From positions 992,001 to 1,056,000 of the forward strand of contig NZ_JAXMNY010000001.1 of NCBI RefSeq assembly GCF_034670185.1: a DNA stretch of 64,000 nt, read 5' to 3'. The stretch's first letter is position 1, and each line of letters opens with the position of its first letter. The position numbers and the translations under genes are program-made. This DNA is from Nisaea sp. GTDB lineage: Bacteria; Pseudomonadota; Alphaproteobacteria; Thalassobaculales; Thalassobaculaceae. The notes under the pieces are model-generated. The model was not told where the DNA came from. It did not search any database and saw only the letters and a list, made by a program, of their open reading frames with translations. Of the stretch, positions 44,027 to 52,974 are shown in pieces.

Positions 44027-45208
44027 ATGCTGGATGAACCGCTGCATCTTCCCTGCGGCGCGGTCCTGAAGAACCGTATCGCCAAGGCTGCCATGTCCGA
44101 CGATCTCGGCGACGGTCAAGGCTCTCCGACAGATTCCCAGCAGAGGCTGTATGCACTTTGGGCCGATGGCGGTGCTGCGATGTCTCTGGTCGGCGAAGTC
44201 CAGATAGGACCGTGGGCGCCGGAGAATTACGGGAACCTTGTTCTTGAACCCCTGGGTGAAACAGAACAGTTTCGCGGCCTGTCCGACGCGGCGACCGCAA
44301 ACGGGGCTCATTTCTGGGCACAACTCGGTCACGCCGGCGCTCTGGCGGTGCCGGTTTCCGGTCCCGCGAAAGCGCCGTCGGCGATCGACGTGTCCGGCAT
44401 TCATGCCGTCGAAATGACGTCTGATGAGGTCGAGGCGCTTCCTGCCGCCTATGCACAAGCGGCGCTGAACGCCCGGTCCGTCGGTTTTACCGGGGTCGAA
44501 ATTCATGCGGCACATGGGTTCTTGCTCAACCAGTTCTTGTCCCCGCTTTTCAATCGCAGAACCGACCGTTGGGGTGGCTCTGCCAGGCGGCGGGCCTTGT
44601 TATTAATTGAGATTATTGCCGCGGTTCGCGCTGCCGCCGGTCCTGGCTTCCCAGTGGCCGTCAAGATTAATGCAACCGATCAGCTCGCCGGCGGTATCGA
44701 GGAGGCGGAGGCGCTCGATCTCGTTTCGATGCTGGACGAGACCGATATTGACCTGATCGATATCAGCGGCGGTGCCTATTTCCCCGGAGCGGCTGCTGCA
44801 AGTGACGGCACCAAGGCCGGGCCGTACTTCCTCGACTTCGCCCGGTTGGCCCGCGCGCGCACGGGGAAGCCGCTGATGACGGCGGGTGGTTTCAAGAAAC
44901 GGATGGAAGCGGAAGAGGCGGTGTCGTCCGGTGCCGTTGACATTGTAGGACTGGCCAGAGCCCTTGCAATCGATCCGGCGCTACCTGGAAAATGGTTGAG
45001 TAAGTCTGGGGAAGAGCCTGTATTTCCAAGATTTGCCGTGACGCCGCCTGGTGGCGTCACGGCATGGTATACAGAACGGCTGCACCAATGGGGGAGCCTC
45101 GGCGCAATAGAGGAGGAGCGCTCAATTGAAGGTGCTCTGGCGCAAGTCGAGCGCCGCAAGGAAGCCAATGCCGTACTCTGGCGGAAACGTTTCCGAGCAG
45201 TGCTCTAG
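44027..45208 (+). CDS. NADH:flavin oxidoreductase, Old Yellow Enzyme family
   Basis: A 393-residue FMN-dependent TIM-barrel enzyme. Motifs: LPCGAVLKNRIAKAAMSD (N-terminus), HFWAQLGHAG, GVEIHAAHGFLLNQFLSP with the His pair that binds the substrate, and RRTDRWGGSARRRA. FMN-phosphate loops TAGGF and VDIVGLARAL follow. The last 50 residues are a charged helix outside the core. The ATG at 44027 has a strong GGAGGGAGG ahead; starts further up (44006, 43979) are less likely. No Fe-S or second flavin domain is present, so it is a simple ene-reductase type. Substrate unknown. Confidence 0.88.
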   Translation: MLDEPLHLPCGAVLKNRIAKAAMSDDLGDGQGSPTDSQQRLYALWADGGAAMSLVGEVQIGPWAPENYGNLVLEPLGETEQFRGLSDAATANGAHFWAQLGHAGALAVPVSGPAKAPSAIDVSGIHAVEMTSDEVEALPAAYAQAALNARSVGFTGVEIHAAHGFLLNQFLSPLFNRRTDRWGGSARRRALLLIEIIAAVRAAAGPGFPVAVKINATDQLAGGIEEAEALDLVSMLDETDIDLIDISGGAYFPGAAAASDGTKAGPYFLDFARLARARTGKPLMTAGGFKKRMEAEEAVSSGAVDIVGLARALAIDPALPGKWLSKSGEEPVFPRFAVTPPGGVTAWYTERLHQWGSLGAIEEERSIEGALAQVERRKEANAVLWRKRFRAVL

Positions 45209-45219
45209 CCCGGTCTTAC

Positions 45220-45534
45220 TCAGCGATCTTCCGGGGCTATATCCCTGATCCGGGCAACGTGGGCGTCGATTTCAGCGCGAGTGTATGTGGAGTGAATCCG
45301 CTTATCGGATGCGGGATGATTCTCAAGACCAAGCATCCTCTCCGGTCTCCACGCCTTCAAAGGCCGTATAGGGCGCGGCACGAAACCGCCGCCACAGGTC
45401 GGGCAGACATTGAAAAGCGTGGTTTCAACACATTCGACGCAGTAGGTACATTCATAGGAGCAGATCCGCGCATCCCCGGATTGCGGCGGCAGATCTCGAT
45501 CGCAAAGCTCACAATTTGGCCGGAGTTGGAGCAT
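45220..45534 (-). CDS. DUF1272 family zinc-ribbon-like protein
   Basis: A 104-residue protein starting MLQLRPNCELCDRDLPP, the DUF1272 hallmark. Eight cysteines in CxxC-type pairs (CELC, CSYECTYCVECVE, CPTCGGG) indicate a zinc-binding fold over residues 8-50. The C-terminal half is Arg-rich and likely disordered. Function unknown. It is convergent with the flavin oxidoreductase (11-base gap). Confidence 0.87.
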   Translation of the reverse strand: MLQLRPNCELCDRDLPPQSGDARICSYECTYCVECVETTLFNVCPTCGGGFVPRPIRPLKAWRPERMLGLENHPASDKRIHSTYTRAEIDAHVARIRDIAPEDR

Positions 45535-45647
45535 CTTCGAATCCGCTTAATGGTTTTGTAGTACCCGACGATTACAATCGCCTGAACCAGACGATATCAT
45601 AAGGTTGAGCCGACACGACACCGGCTCTCTAACCACAAAGAGACGAT

Positions 45648-46424
45648 ATGCCAGCGATTAAGCGCCTGTATTCCCGCCGCAACCTCCTTGGTGCCTCTGT
45701 TCTCGTAACAGCCTTGATCGCCGCGAGCACGGTCAAGGCCCAAACCGATTTATTCGGGACGGCAAAGGGGCTTTTGAACTCCTTGGGCGGTAGTGGCCAG
45801 GCCGGATCAGGATCGATAGGCCTGGATAACGAGACCATCTTTGCCGGGCTGAAGGAGGCGCTCAGCGTCGGTACAGAGAAGATCGTCTCCCAGTTAAGCG
45901 CAGCGAACGGTTATTTCGGCGACAGCGCCATCCATATTCCGCTCCCGGAAAGCCTGCAGACCGCGGGAAAATTCCTGGATAAGGCCGGTTTCGGCGCCCT
46001 TGCGGACGATCTGGAACTGCGGATGAACCGGGCAGCTGAGGCCGCCGCGCCGGAGGCTGGAGAGATTTTCTCCGACGCTATTTCATCGATGAGCCTTGAG
46101 GATGTGAAAGCCATCTATGAGGGGCCGGACGATTCCGCCACACGCTGGTTCCAGCAACGGACCAGCGAGACACTGACCGCGCGTTTTACCCCCGTTGTCG
46201 AACGCTCGATGTCGGAAGTCGGTGTGGTGCGGAGCTACGACGCCTTCGTCGGGCAGTATGCGAAGATACCGTTCGTTCCGGATGCAAAGGCTGAATTGTC
46301 GACGCACGTGGTTGGCAAGGCCCTGGAGGGGCTCTTTCATTACCTCGCGATAGAGGAAAAGGCGATCAGAACAGACCCCGTGGCCCGCTCGACGGATCTG
46401 CTTAAGAAGGTCTTCGGCGGTTAG
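45648..46424 (+). CDS. DUF4197 family exported protein
   Basis: A 258-residue protein with an N-terminal export signal ending about ALIAASTVKAQ. It carries a twin-arginine-like motif SRRNLLGAS, so Tat export is plausible. The mature part matches DUF4197: GLKEALSVGTEKIVSQLSAANGYF, IHIPLPESLQTAGKFLDKAGFG and FTPVVERSMSEVGVV. Function unknown; the family is periplasmic and helix-rich. Its stop overlaps that of the convergent DsbA-like gene by four bases. Confidence 0.87.
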   Translation: MPAIKRLYSRRNLLGASVLVTALIAASTVKAQTDLFGTAKGLLNSLGGSGQAGSGSIGLDNETIFAGLKEALSVGTEKIVSQLSAANGYFGDSAIHIPLPESLQTAGKFLDKAGFGALADDLELRMNRAAEAAAPEAGEIFSDAISSMSLEDVKAIYEGPDDSATRWFQQRTSETLTARFTPVVERSMSEVGVVRSYDAFVGQYAKIPFVPDAKAELSTHVVGKALEGLFHYLAIEEKAIRTDPVARSTDLLKKVFGG

Positions 46425-47074
46425 GCCTGATTGGCCACCACGGTATTGTCCGAGCTGTCCATATCAAACAACGGGAAGAAGGCTTCCGGCTCTTGTGCGC
46501 CGGAAACCGCATATTGCCGGTTGAAGATGAAGCAGGGCACACCGTTGATGCCATTTTCGTAGGCAAACCGGGTTTCGGCCATCACTTCACTGGTGCCGCC
46601 GGTGCTTTCGAGCCATTCGCGGGTATCGTCCGGCTTCATGCCTGACTGTTCGGCCAGTTCCACCAGGTTATCTATCTCACCGATATCGACGCCTTTGGTG
46701 AAATAGGCGACGAACATTCTCTCCATCAATGCGTCCGACGTGCCCATGACAGTCGCAAGATTGATCGTGCGATGCGCAAGGACCGTATTTGGCGTGCGCT
46801 GGATCAGGTCAAAGCGGAAATCAATTCCCTCTCCGTCGCCCATGCGCTTGATGTTGTCATAGATCTGCGTTGCCCGATCCGGGCCGCCGAATTTGTTCTC
46901 GAGATAAGCCTGCCGGTCCATGCCTTCGGCCGGCATTTCCGGATTCAACTGGAACGCCCGCCACTGAATGGTCAGGTTCGGCAACGGCCGAGCCTTCAAT
47001 GCCCGTTCAAGACGTCGTTTGCCGATGAAACACCATGGGCAAATTACGTCGGAGAAAATATCGATCTGGGTCAT
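46421..47074 (-). CDS. DsbA family oxidoreductase (FrnE-like)
   Basis: A 217-residue thioredoxin-fold protein with the redox motif CPWC near the N-terminus (FSDVICPWCFIGKRRLERAL) and the cis-Pro loop GINGVPCFIFNRQYAVSGAQ. This is the cytoplasmic FrnE/DsbA-like group; no signal peptide is seen. The ATG at 47074 has GGAG 8 bases ahead; a longer frame adds 19 unlikely residues. It is divergent from the acyl-CoA synthetase gene. Confidence 0.9.
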   Translation of the reverse strand: MTQIDIFSDVICPWCFIGKRRLERALKARPLPNLTIQWRAFQLNPEMPAEGMDRQAYLENKFGGPDRATQIYDNIKRMGDGEGIDFRFDLIQRTPNTVLAHRTINLATVMGTSDALMERMFVAYFTKGVDIGEIDNLVELAEQSGMKPDDTREWLESTGGTSEVMAETRFAYENGINGVPCFIFNRQYAVSGAQEPEAFFPLFDMDSSDNTVVANQA

Positions 47075-47208
47075 AGTCCGGCTCCAAGGCCCGTTCTGTC
47101 TCGGTCTCGTGGTGTCGGCGAGCAACACCATTTCCCCGTGCTTGACGGTTTATCGAAACGAAGAAACCATGTCTCTTAACGGGGACAGGGAAACATTTGC
47201 GGGCGGTC

Positions 47209-48831
47209 ATGTCGATCTTTGAAACGGGACTTGAGAGAAATCGGGCGAACTATGCGGCGTTGACGCCATCCGATTTTCTGGAGCGCGCGGGTGCAACATT
47301 TCCCGAAAAAACGGCCATTATCCATGGCGACCTGCGCCGCAGCTATGGCGATTTCCTGAACCGTTGCCGCCGATTAGCCGATGCATTGCGGAAGCGCGGC
47401 ATCGGACATGGCGATGCGGTTTCCGTTCTTGCTCCCAACACACCGGCGATGCTCGAATCGCACTATGGTATTCCCATGGCGGGCGCGGTGCTGAATGCCA
47501 TCAACACCCGTCTCGATGCCGCGACCATCTCCTTTATCCTTGGCCATGCCGAGTCAAAGCTGGTGCTGGTGGACAAGGAGTTCGCGCCGGTGATGGAACA
47601 GGCGCTGGCGCAAATCGACAACCCGCCGCCGGTAATCTGGATCGACGATCCGCTGGCAGAAGGCGGCAAGCCGCTCGGCGAGAAGGAATACGAAGAACTG
47701 CTCTCCGAGGCCGAGCCTGCGCCGGACTGGCCGCGGCCCACGGATGAGTGGCAATCCATGTCGCTCAATTACACATCCGGGACAACCGGCAACCCGAAAG
47801 GCGTGGTCTACCACCATCGCGGCGCCTATCTGAACGCCATGGGCAATGCCATTGCCTTCGGTCTAACCTCAGGGAGCCGCTATCTCTGGACGCTGCCGAT
47901 GTTCCACTGCAACGGCTGGACCTACACCTGGGGGGTAACCGCGGTCGGCGGCACGCATGTCTGCCTGAGAAAGGTCGATCCGGCGCTGATCTTCGAGCAG
48001 ATCGCAGAGCAAGGCGTCAGTCATATGTGCGCGGCACCGATTGTGCTGACCATGCTGATTCATGCCCCGGCGGAACAGAAGAAAGCGTTCTCCCAGCGCG
48101 TAAACATCGCCACCGGCGGCGCCGCACCACCGAGTGCGGTCATCTCCGCCATGGAGACGATGGGCTTTTCGGTTACCCATCTCTATGGCCTGACCGAAAC
48201 CTACGGCCCATCGACGATCTGTGCCTGGCCTCCCGAATGGGATGAACTCGACCTGGACGCGAAAGCTCAGCGCATGGCCCGGCAGGGCGTTTACTATCCG
48301 ACCCTGGAAGGCATGCGGGTAAGTAATCCGGATACCGGCGAAGCCGTGCCGGCGGATAGCGAAACCATTGGCGAGCTCTGCCTGCGCGGCAACACCGTGA
48401 TGAAGGGTTATCTGAAAAACCCGAAAGCCACGGCGGAGGCGCTGGGCGACGGCTGGTTCCGGACCGGCGATCTTGCGGTGTTGCACCCCGATGGCTATGC
48501 CGAGGTCAAGGACCGCTCAAAGGACATCATCATTTCCGGCGGCGAGAACATCTCCTCTCTCGAGGTCGAGGAGGTGCTCTACAAGCATCCTAAAATCATG
48601 GAAGCCGCCGTGGTCGCCAAGCCTGACGATAAATGGGGCGAGACACCTTGCGCTTTTGTCACGGCTGCACCGGGCGCCGGGGAGATCGGCGCGGAAGAGA
48701 TAACGGCCTGGTGCCGTGAGCATATGGCATCCTACAAGATGCCGCGGACGATCATCTTTGGTGACCTGCCCAAGACGTCTACCGGCAAGATCCAGAAATT
48801 CGTTTTGCGGGAACGGGCGAAAGACCTCTAA
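47209..48831 (+). CDS. Acyl-CoA synthetase (AMP-binding, fatty-acid ligase type)
   Basis: A 540-residue adenylate-forming enzyme that activates a carboxylic acid to its CoA thioester. The P-loop signature YTSGTTGNPKGVVYHHRGAY, the A5 region LYGLTETYGP, A7-A8 WFRTGDLAVLHPDGYAEVKDRSKD and the catalytic lysine in KTSTGKIQKFVL are all present. The substrate-pocket segment TLPMFHCNGWTYTWG is that of medium- or long-chain ligases of the AlkK/FadD-related group. A TTG four codons upstream is an alternative start. No fatty-acid degradation genes adjoin it. Confidence 0.9.
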   Translation: MSIFETGLERNRANYAALTPSDFLERAGATFPEKTAIIHGDLRRSYGDFLNRCRRLADALRKRGIGHGDAVSVLAPNTPAMLESHYGIPMAGAVLNAINTRLDAATISFILGHAESKLVLVDKEFAPVMEQALAQIDNPPPVIWIDDPLAEGGKPLGEKEYEELLSEAEPAPDWPRPTDEWQSMSLNYTSGTTGNPKGVVYHHRGAYLNAMGNAIAFGLTSGSRYLWTLPMFHCNGWTYTWGVTAVGGTHVCLRKVDPALIFEQIAEQGVSHMCAAPIVLTMLIHAPAEQKKAFSQRVNIATGGAAPPSAVISAMETMGFSVTHLYGLTETYGPSTICAWPPEWDELDLDAKAQRMARQGVYYPTLEGMRVSNPDTGEAVPADSETIGELCLRGNTVMKGYLKNPKATAEALGDGWFRTGDLAVLHPDGYAEVKDRSKDIIISGGENISSLEVEEVLYKHPKIMEAAVVAKPDDKWGETPCAFVTAAPGAGEIGAEEITAWCREHMASYKMPRTIIFGDLPKTSTGKIQKFVLRERAKDL

Positions 48832-48853
48832 TGGTCGCCCGTTTGGCTCGCTC

Positions 48854-49939
48854 CTAGATCCTGAACCGCTCAATCATTTCCGGATCAGGCTCGAAGCCGA
48901 TGCCCGGTCTGTCCGGAACCTGCACAGTACCGTTGGACGGAAGTGGGATCGACGGATCGAGATAGGCCTCGGGCTCGATATATAGATGCTCGAACTGCTC
49001 GCAGATCTCGCGCGCGGCCATGAGCTGGATCGTGGCCCAGTAACCCGGACCGAAATAGGGCGCATGCGGCATCACCGACGCGCCGTATTCCTCGGCAACG
49101 TCGCAGACCCTCAGGAACTCGCTGACACCGCCTACTTTGGTAACACTCGGCTGCAGGTACTTGATATGTGGCGCGGTACGGGCGAACTCTACCGAGGTGC
49201 AGGCATTCTCGCCACTGGCGATGGCCACACCGTATTCCGCCTGCAACATTCCCAGAGTTTCCGCGTCATCCGGCGGAAACACCGGTTCCTCAACCCAGTA
49301 AAGGTCCAGACGCCGCATATGCGGCATGATTTCGTGTGCCTGCTCAATCGACCAGTTGCAGTTCACGTCGGTTGCAAGCTTGGTCTCTAGCCCGGCGCCC
49401 TGGCGACCTGCCTTGATGGCGTCGAGCGAAATCTCGTGCAGTTTGACGGTCTTGTAGCCTTCGCCGACAACCTTGGCCGCGAAGGACCGAACAAGGTCCG
49501 GGTCCGTATACCGCATGAGGCTGGCATAGGCGGGCAACGCGGTTCTCGGCCGCACTGCCAGCAGTCTGGCAAGAGACGCCCTTTCATGCTTCGCCGCGAT
49601 ATCCCAAAGCGCGATATCGACTGCGGATATTGCGAACATGGTGATGCCATAGCGGCCATGCAGATGCAGGCGTTGCTGCAATTCCAAGTTCAGTGCGGCG
49701 ACATCGTCTATCTCCCGGCCAATGAGCAGGGGGGCGACCATATCCTCGATGGCCGCCATCGTTGCCCGGCGGCAGGAATAAGCGAAACCGTCGCCCCATC
49801 CGACAATGCCGTCTTCCGTTTCTATCCGGACAAGCACGATCTCGAGTGTGGTCCATTTGGTCGGCATCAGGCCGGTTCCGGCGCTCCCATCCTCGAATGG
49901 AATTTGCAGGGGAATGACGTCGACTGACTTGATTTTCAT
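48854..49939 (-). CDS. Mandelate racemase/muconate lactonizing enzyme family protein
   Basis: A 361-residue enolase-superfamily enzyme. The catalytic Lys motif is in YKTVKLHE, metal ligands are expected at Asp in TDVNCNWSIEQ, Glu in YWVEEPVFPPDD and Glu in SGENACTS, and a basic His is in MPHAPYFGPG. This fits a sugar-acid dehydratase or racemase; KxH rather than KxK after the strand is a subgroup marker, and the substrate cannot be fixed. The ATG at 49939 has a strong GGGAGGAAG; an in-frame extension to 50011 is not needed. Confidence 0.87.
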   Translation of the reverse strand: MKIKSVDVIPLQIPFEDGSAGTGLMPTKWTTLEIVLVRIETEDGIVGWGDGFAYSCRRATMAAIEDMVAPLLIGREIDDVAALNLELQQRLHLHGRYGITMFAISAVDIALWDIAAKHERASLARLLAVRPRTALPAYASLMRYTDPDLVRSFAAKVVGEGYKTVKLHEISLDAIKAGRQGAGLETKLATDVNCNWSIEQAHEIMPHMRRLDLYWVEEPVFPPDDAETLGMLQAEYGVAIASGENACTSVEFARTAPHIKYLQPSVTKVGGVSEFLRVCDVAEEYGASVMPHAPYFGPGYWATIQLMAAREICEQFEHLYIEPEAYLDPSIPLPSNGTVQVPDRPGIGFEPDPEMIERFRI

Positions 49940-50044
49940 TTTTGCTTCCTCCCTGACGGCGCTTTCGTACCGTTCCCGAGTGAAGCTTAGCCGAACTTGC
50001 TGGGAAGACACGAATACGGATGCTGTTAATACCCTTCAGGGGCG

Positions 50045-51874
50045 CTAAGCTGGGTCAGCCTCAAGGTTTAGCCGGAATACCTGCACAGCCCCGGTGCGAC
50101 CACGCAGCTCGAAGAGGCCGACATTTGATATGTTCTCCGGGTTCCCGGCCGATCTCGCCGTTTCTGCTGCTACAAGAGCGCAGATATCAGCTTCTGGGGC
50201 GATTTGTTTTCCCAGTTGCTCCAAACGGTTGGCCACGTTCACCGTATCGCCGACGATCGTGTAATTGATTCGGTCCGGCGCACCGATATTGCCGACGATC
50301 GCAGTGCCCGTTGCAATCCCTATCCGAATATGAATTTGCTCCATGCCCTGATCCGCGCGCCTCTGGTTATCCTCCCTGATCAGGCTCGCGATGCGTCTTG
50401 CGGCCCGCATGCCGGCCGCAGCATGGTCCGGTCGCTCAGCTGGCGCCCCCCAGAATGCCATCACGCTGTCGCCGGTATATTTGTCGATATTGCCGCCTTC
50501 CGCTTCGATGGCATTGTTCATAAGTGTGAAATGGGCGTTGAGCATATCGACGACCTCATCCGGCGGATGTTTTTGCGAGATACCGGTGAAGCCAACAATG
50601 TCAGAAAACAGGACCGTCACCTCCCGTTCAACGGATCGCACACCCTGACTTCCGCGCTCCCTCATAATTTCCATAACGAGTGAGCGGGGTACATAGACCC
50701 GGAACTGCGCCAGACCGGCGATCATCGCGTTGAAGGCGTCCGCCGCATCATTGAATTCCCGCACCGGATTCCCGCGAATCATCGGAACGGTTTCAAGGTC
50801 GAGCTTGGCAATGGCGTTCGAAGCGGACGCCAACTCCGTGACGGGGAGGCGGATCCGTTCAGCCAGTTGCCTGAGCCTTAGCATTGCCAAGCCCATGACG
50901 ATCAGCCCCGCAATCGCTCCGTAGGTCAAATAGCGCACCATGTCGTTATAGCTGCTTGCTGACTGATCGACATACATTCCGACTGTGTAGCTGTTGCCGC
51001 GCGTCACGGAGACTCTCTGAGTCAATGCGACATAGTCTGTGCCGCCTACCGTTACGGTCCAGTATTCGGTGCCCGTGGTCTTGTCCAATGTTCCGGACTC
51101 GCGGCGGTCAGGATCAAGCAAGGCAGCCAGTACCGGATCTCCAAGCTCGGTTGCAGTCAACAGCGGCTTTTTCTTGGACATCAGCGTCTTCATGCTGGGG
51201 TCCGTCAGGATGGGGTGGGCGAGGAGACGGTCCTTTTGGTCCAGCACGAAGACGGCACCGCCTGCAATGTCGGCATCCCGGAGGAACACTGAAATATCCA
51301 GAGGTGAAATCGCCGCTGCGGCGACTCCAATATAGCTGCCGTCCTCGTCAAAAATCGGACTGCGCGCACTGATCAAGGTCAGTCCCGCGCCTTCGGAATA
51401 AACCGCTGCCGCAAGATAGGACTCCCCGATCATACGGGCGTCTCGAACCGCTCTCTCTTCGATCGACCCTGGAGCGATGGCGCGCGCGCCCCTTCGCCCA
51501 TCGGATGCAATCCATTCTATAGGTCCGTCATTCCAGATGAAAACCAAGCCCCGGATATGTGGCTGCATGTAGAGTGCAATCTTGGCCATGTCCTCGGCGG
51601 CGGGGCTCATTGGAGCACCATCAGGCATTGCGTATTGGCCGACAAATTCGGCAGCCTTCAACGCGGGCCGAATATGGGCAGTTAATGTCTGCTTGATTGA
51701 ACTGATGGTGGCGTTGGCATTTTCCCTAACCACAGCCAGCCCGCCCTGATTACCAAAATAGAGCGTGACGGCCAGCACCGCCCCGAGCGCTATCAGGAAC
51801 AATCCGCCTATATCGCGCAGCAACAGGGTGCGAATGGTAATCCTGTGGCTGGACGTTGTCAGCTTGTCCGGCAT
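50045..51874 (-). CDS. Membrane-bound adenylate/guanylate cyclase with Cache-type sensor
   Basis: A 609-residue class III cyclase. TM1 (about residues 22-42) is followed by a periplasmic dCache-like domain (about 43-315, with YIGVAAAAISPLDISVFL), TM2 (about 316-337), a HAMP-like segment and the cyclase domain (about 415-560). The metal Asp residues are in TVLFSDIVGFTGIS and GDSVMAFWG; the Lys in DKYTGD and GDTVNVANRL suggest ATP as substrate, i.e. cAMP. The start overlaps the end of the upstream P1 peptidase gene by 16 bases, so the two are likely coupled. Confidence 0.92.
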   Translation of the reverse strand: MPDKLTTSSHRITIRTLLLRDIGGLFLIALGAVLAVTLYFGNQGGLAVVRENANATISSIKQTLTAHIRPALKAAEFVGQYAMPDGAPMSPAAEDMAKIALYMQPHIRGLVFIWNDGPIEWIASDGRRGARAIAPGSIEERAVRDARMIGESYLAAAVYSEGAGLTLISARSPIFDEDGSYIGVAAAAISPLDISVFLRDADIAGGAVFVLDQKDRLLAHPILTDPSMKTLMSKKKPLLTATELGDPVLAALLDPDRRESGTLDKTTGTEYWTVTVGGTDYVALTQRVSVTRGNSYTVGMYVDQSASSYNDMVRYLTYGAIAGLIVMGLAMLRLRQLAERIRLPVTELASASNAIAKLDLETVPMIRGNPVREFNDAADAFNAMIAGLAQFRVYVPRSLVMEIMRERGSQGVRSVEREVTVLFSDIVGFTGISQKHPPDEVVDMLNAHFTLMNNAIEAEGGNIDKYTGDSVMAFWGAPAERPDHAAAGMRAARRIASLIREDNQRRADQGMEQIHIRIGIATGTAIVGNIGAPDRINYTIVGDTVNVANRLEQLGKQIAPEADICALVAAETARSAGNPENISNVGLFELRGRTGAVQVFRLNLEADPA

Positions 51875-52869
51875 GGAAATCCAAACTTTTCCCGGTAACT
51901 GACAGACTGTCCCTGACTCTCGGCTTCAAAGACCCCGCGCGCTACCGCACGGGCCAGGCAATCCGCGGCGTGTGCGCCAAGCGTCGCAAGATCGCGTACC
52001 GGATCGGCGAGGGGACGGATACCGGTGGAAACGCCAAAGACCACGTCTCCGTCGAACGGCGTGTTGGCAGGCCGAATGGCGCGGGTCAGCCCCTGGTGCG
52101 CCATGATGGCGAACTGCCTGCACTGGGATTTGGTCAGCGCAGCGTCGGTCGCGACGATGCCGATCGTGGTGTTCTCCCTCGGGCCCGCGAGCTTAGGCAT
52201 GTCAACGGCACTGCCTCTGTCCTCGGAAACCGGCATAACGCCCCCGAATTCACCAGCCGCTTCGGAAGCCCATGCGAAGAACGCACCGGATGTAGGATAA
52301 GTGACAGCGCCGACCGCGTTTACGGCAACCAGCGCGCCAACTGTCGGTCCGTCATCGGCAACCCGAACCGAGGCACTGCCGAGACCGCCTTTATACCCAC
52401 CGGCATTCGCACCAAATCCGGCGCCTGCATTGCCGAGCCTGAAATCATCGGACGCTGCTTCATAGGCCGTGCGGCCAAGAGTTGGGTAAGGCGATGCGTC
52501 TCCCCAGTTCTTGTCACCGCCGTTATTGAGATCAAAGAGTATAGCGGCCGGAACGATGGGCACGATCGAGGCGCCGGCCCGATATCCGATGCCTTTTTCC
52601 CGTAGGCCCGCCATAACGCCGCCTGCAGAGTCGAGACCGAAGGCTGATCCGCCACTCAACACAATGGCGTTCACGCTCTGAACCGTCGCTTCCGGACGCA
52701 ACAGGTCGAATTCGCGCGATCCGGTCCCGCCGCCACGCGAATCAACCGAGGCAACCATCTCCCCATCTGGCACCAATACTGTGACGCCGCTCCGCAAACG
52801 CTCGTCATCGGCATTGCCCACCCGGAGTCCCGGAACATCGGTGATGAGATTGAGTTTCCCCGGTTGCAC
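51859..52869 (-). CDS. P1 family peptidase (DmpA/NylC-like, N-terminal nucleophile)
   Basis: A 336-residue self-processing amidase/aminopeptidase of family P1. Typical are ITDVPGLRVGNADD at the start, VLSGGSAFGLDSAGGVM, NWGDASPYPTLGR and the cleavage site with the nucleophile Thr in ENTTIGIVATDAALTKSQC. It should split there into alpha and beta chains. Relatives hydrolyse D-amino-acid peptides or nylon oligomers; the substrate here is unknown. No signal peptide. It overlaps the downstream cyclase gene by 16 bases. Confidence 0.87.
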   Translation of the reverse strand: MQPGKLNLITDVPGLRVGNADDERLRSGVTVLVPDGEMVASVDSRGGGTGSREFDLLRPEATVQSVNAIVLSGGSAFGLDSAGGVMAGLREKGIGYRAGASIVPIVPAAILFDLNNGGDKNWGDASPYPTLGRTAYEAASDDFRLGNAGAGFGANAGGYKGGLGSASVRVADDGPTVGALVAVNAVGAVTYPTSGAFFAWASEAAGEFGGVMPVSEDRGSAVDMPKLAGPRENTTIGIVATDAALTKSQCRQFAIMAHQGLTRAIRPANTPFDGDVVFGVSTGIRPLADPVRDLATLGAHAADCLARAVARGVFEAESQGQSVSYREKFGFPCRTS

Positions 52870-52974
52870 TTTATTGGGCCTCCCACTTCCGCATGGCGGA
52901 TAGCCAGCATCGGCTATTGGACTGATTGGACAAAGTCTTTATATACGACGGCGTTCCCCAATAAGGACGATTAG

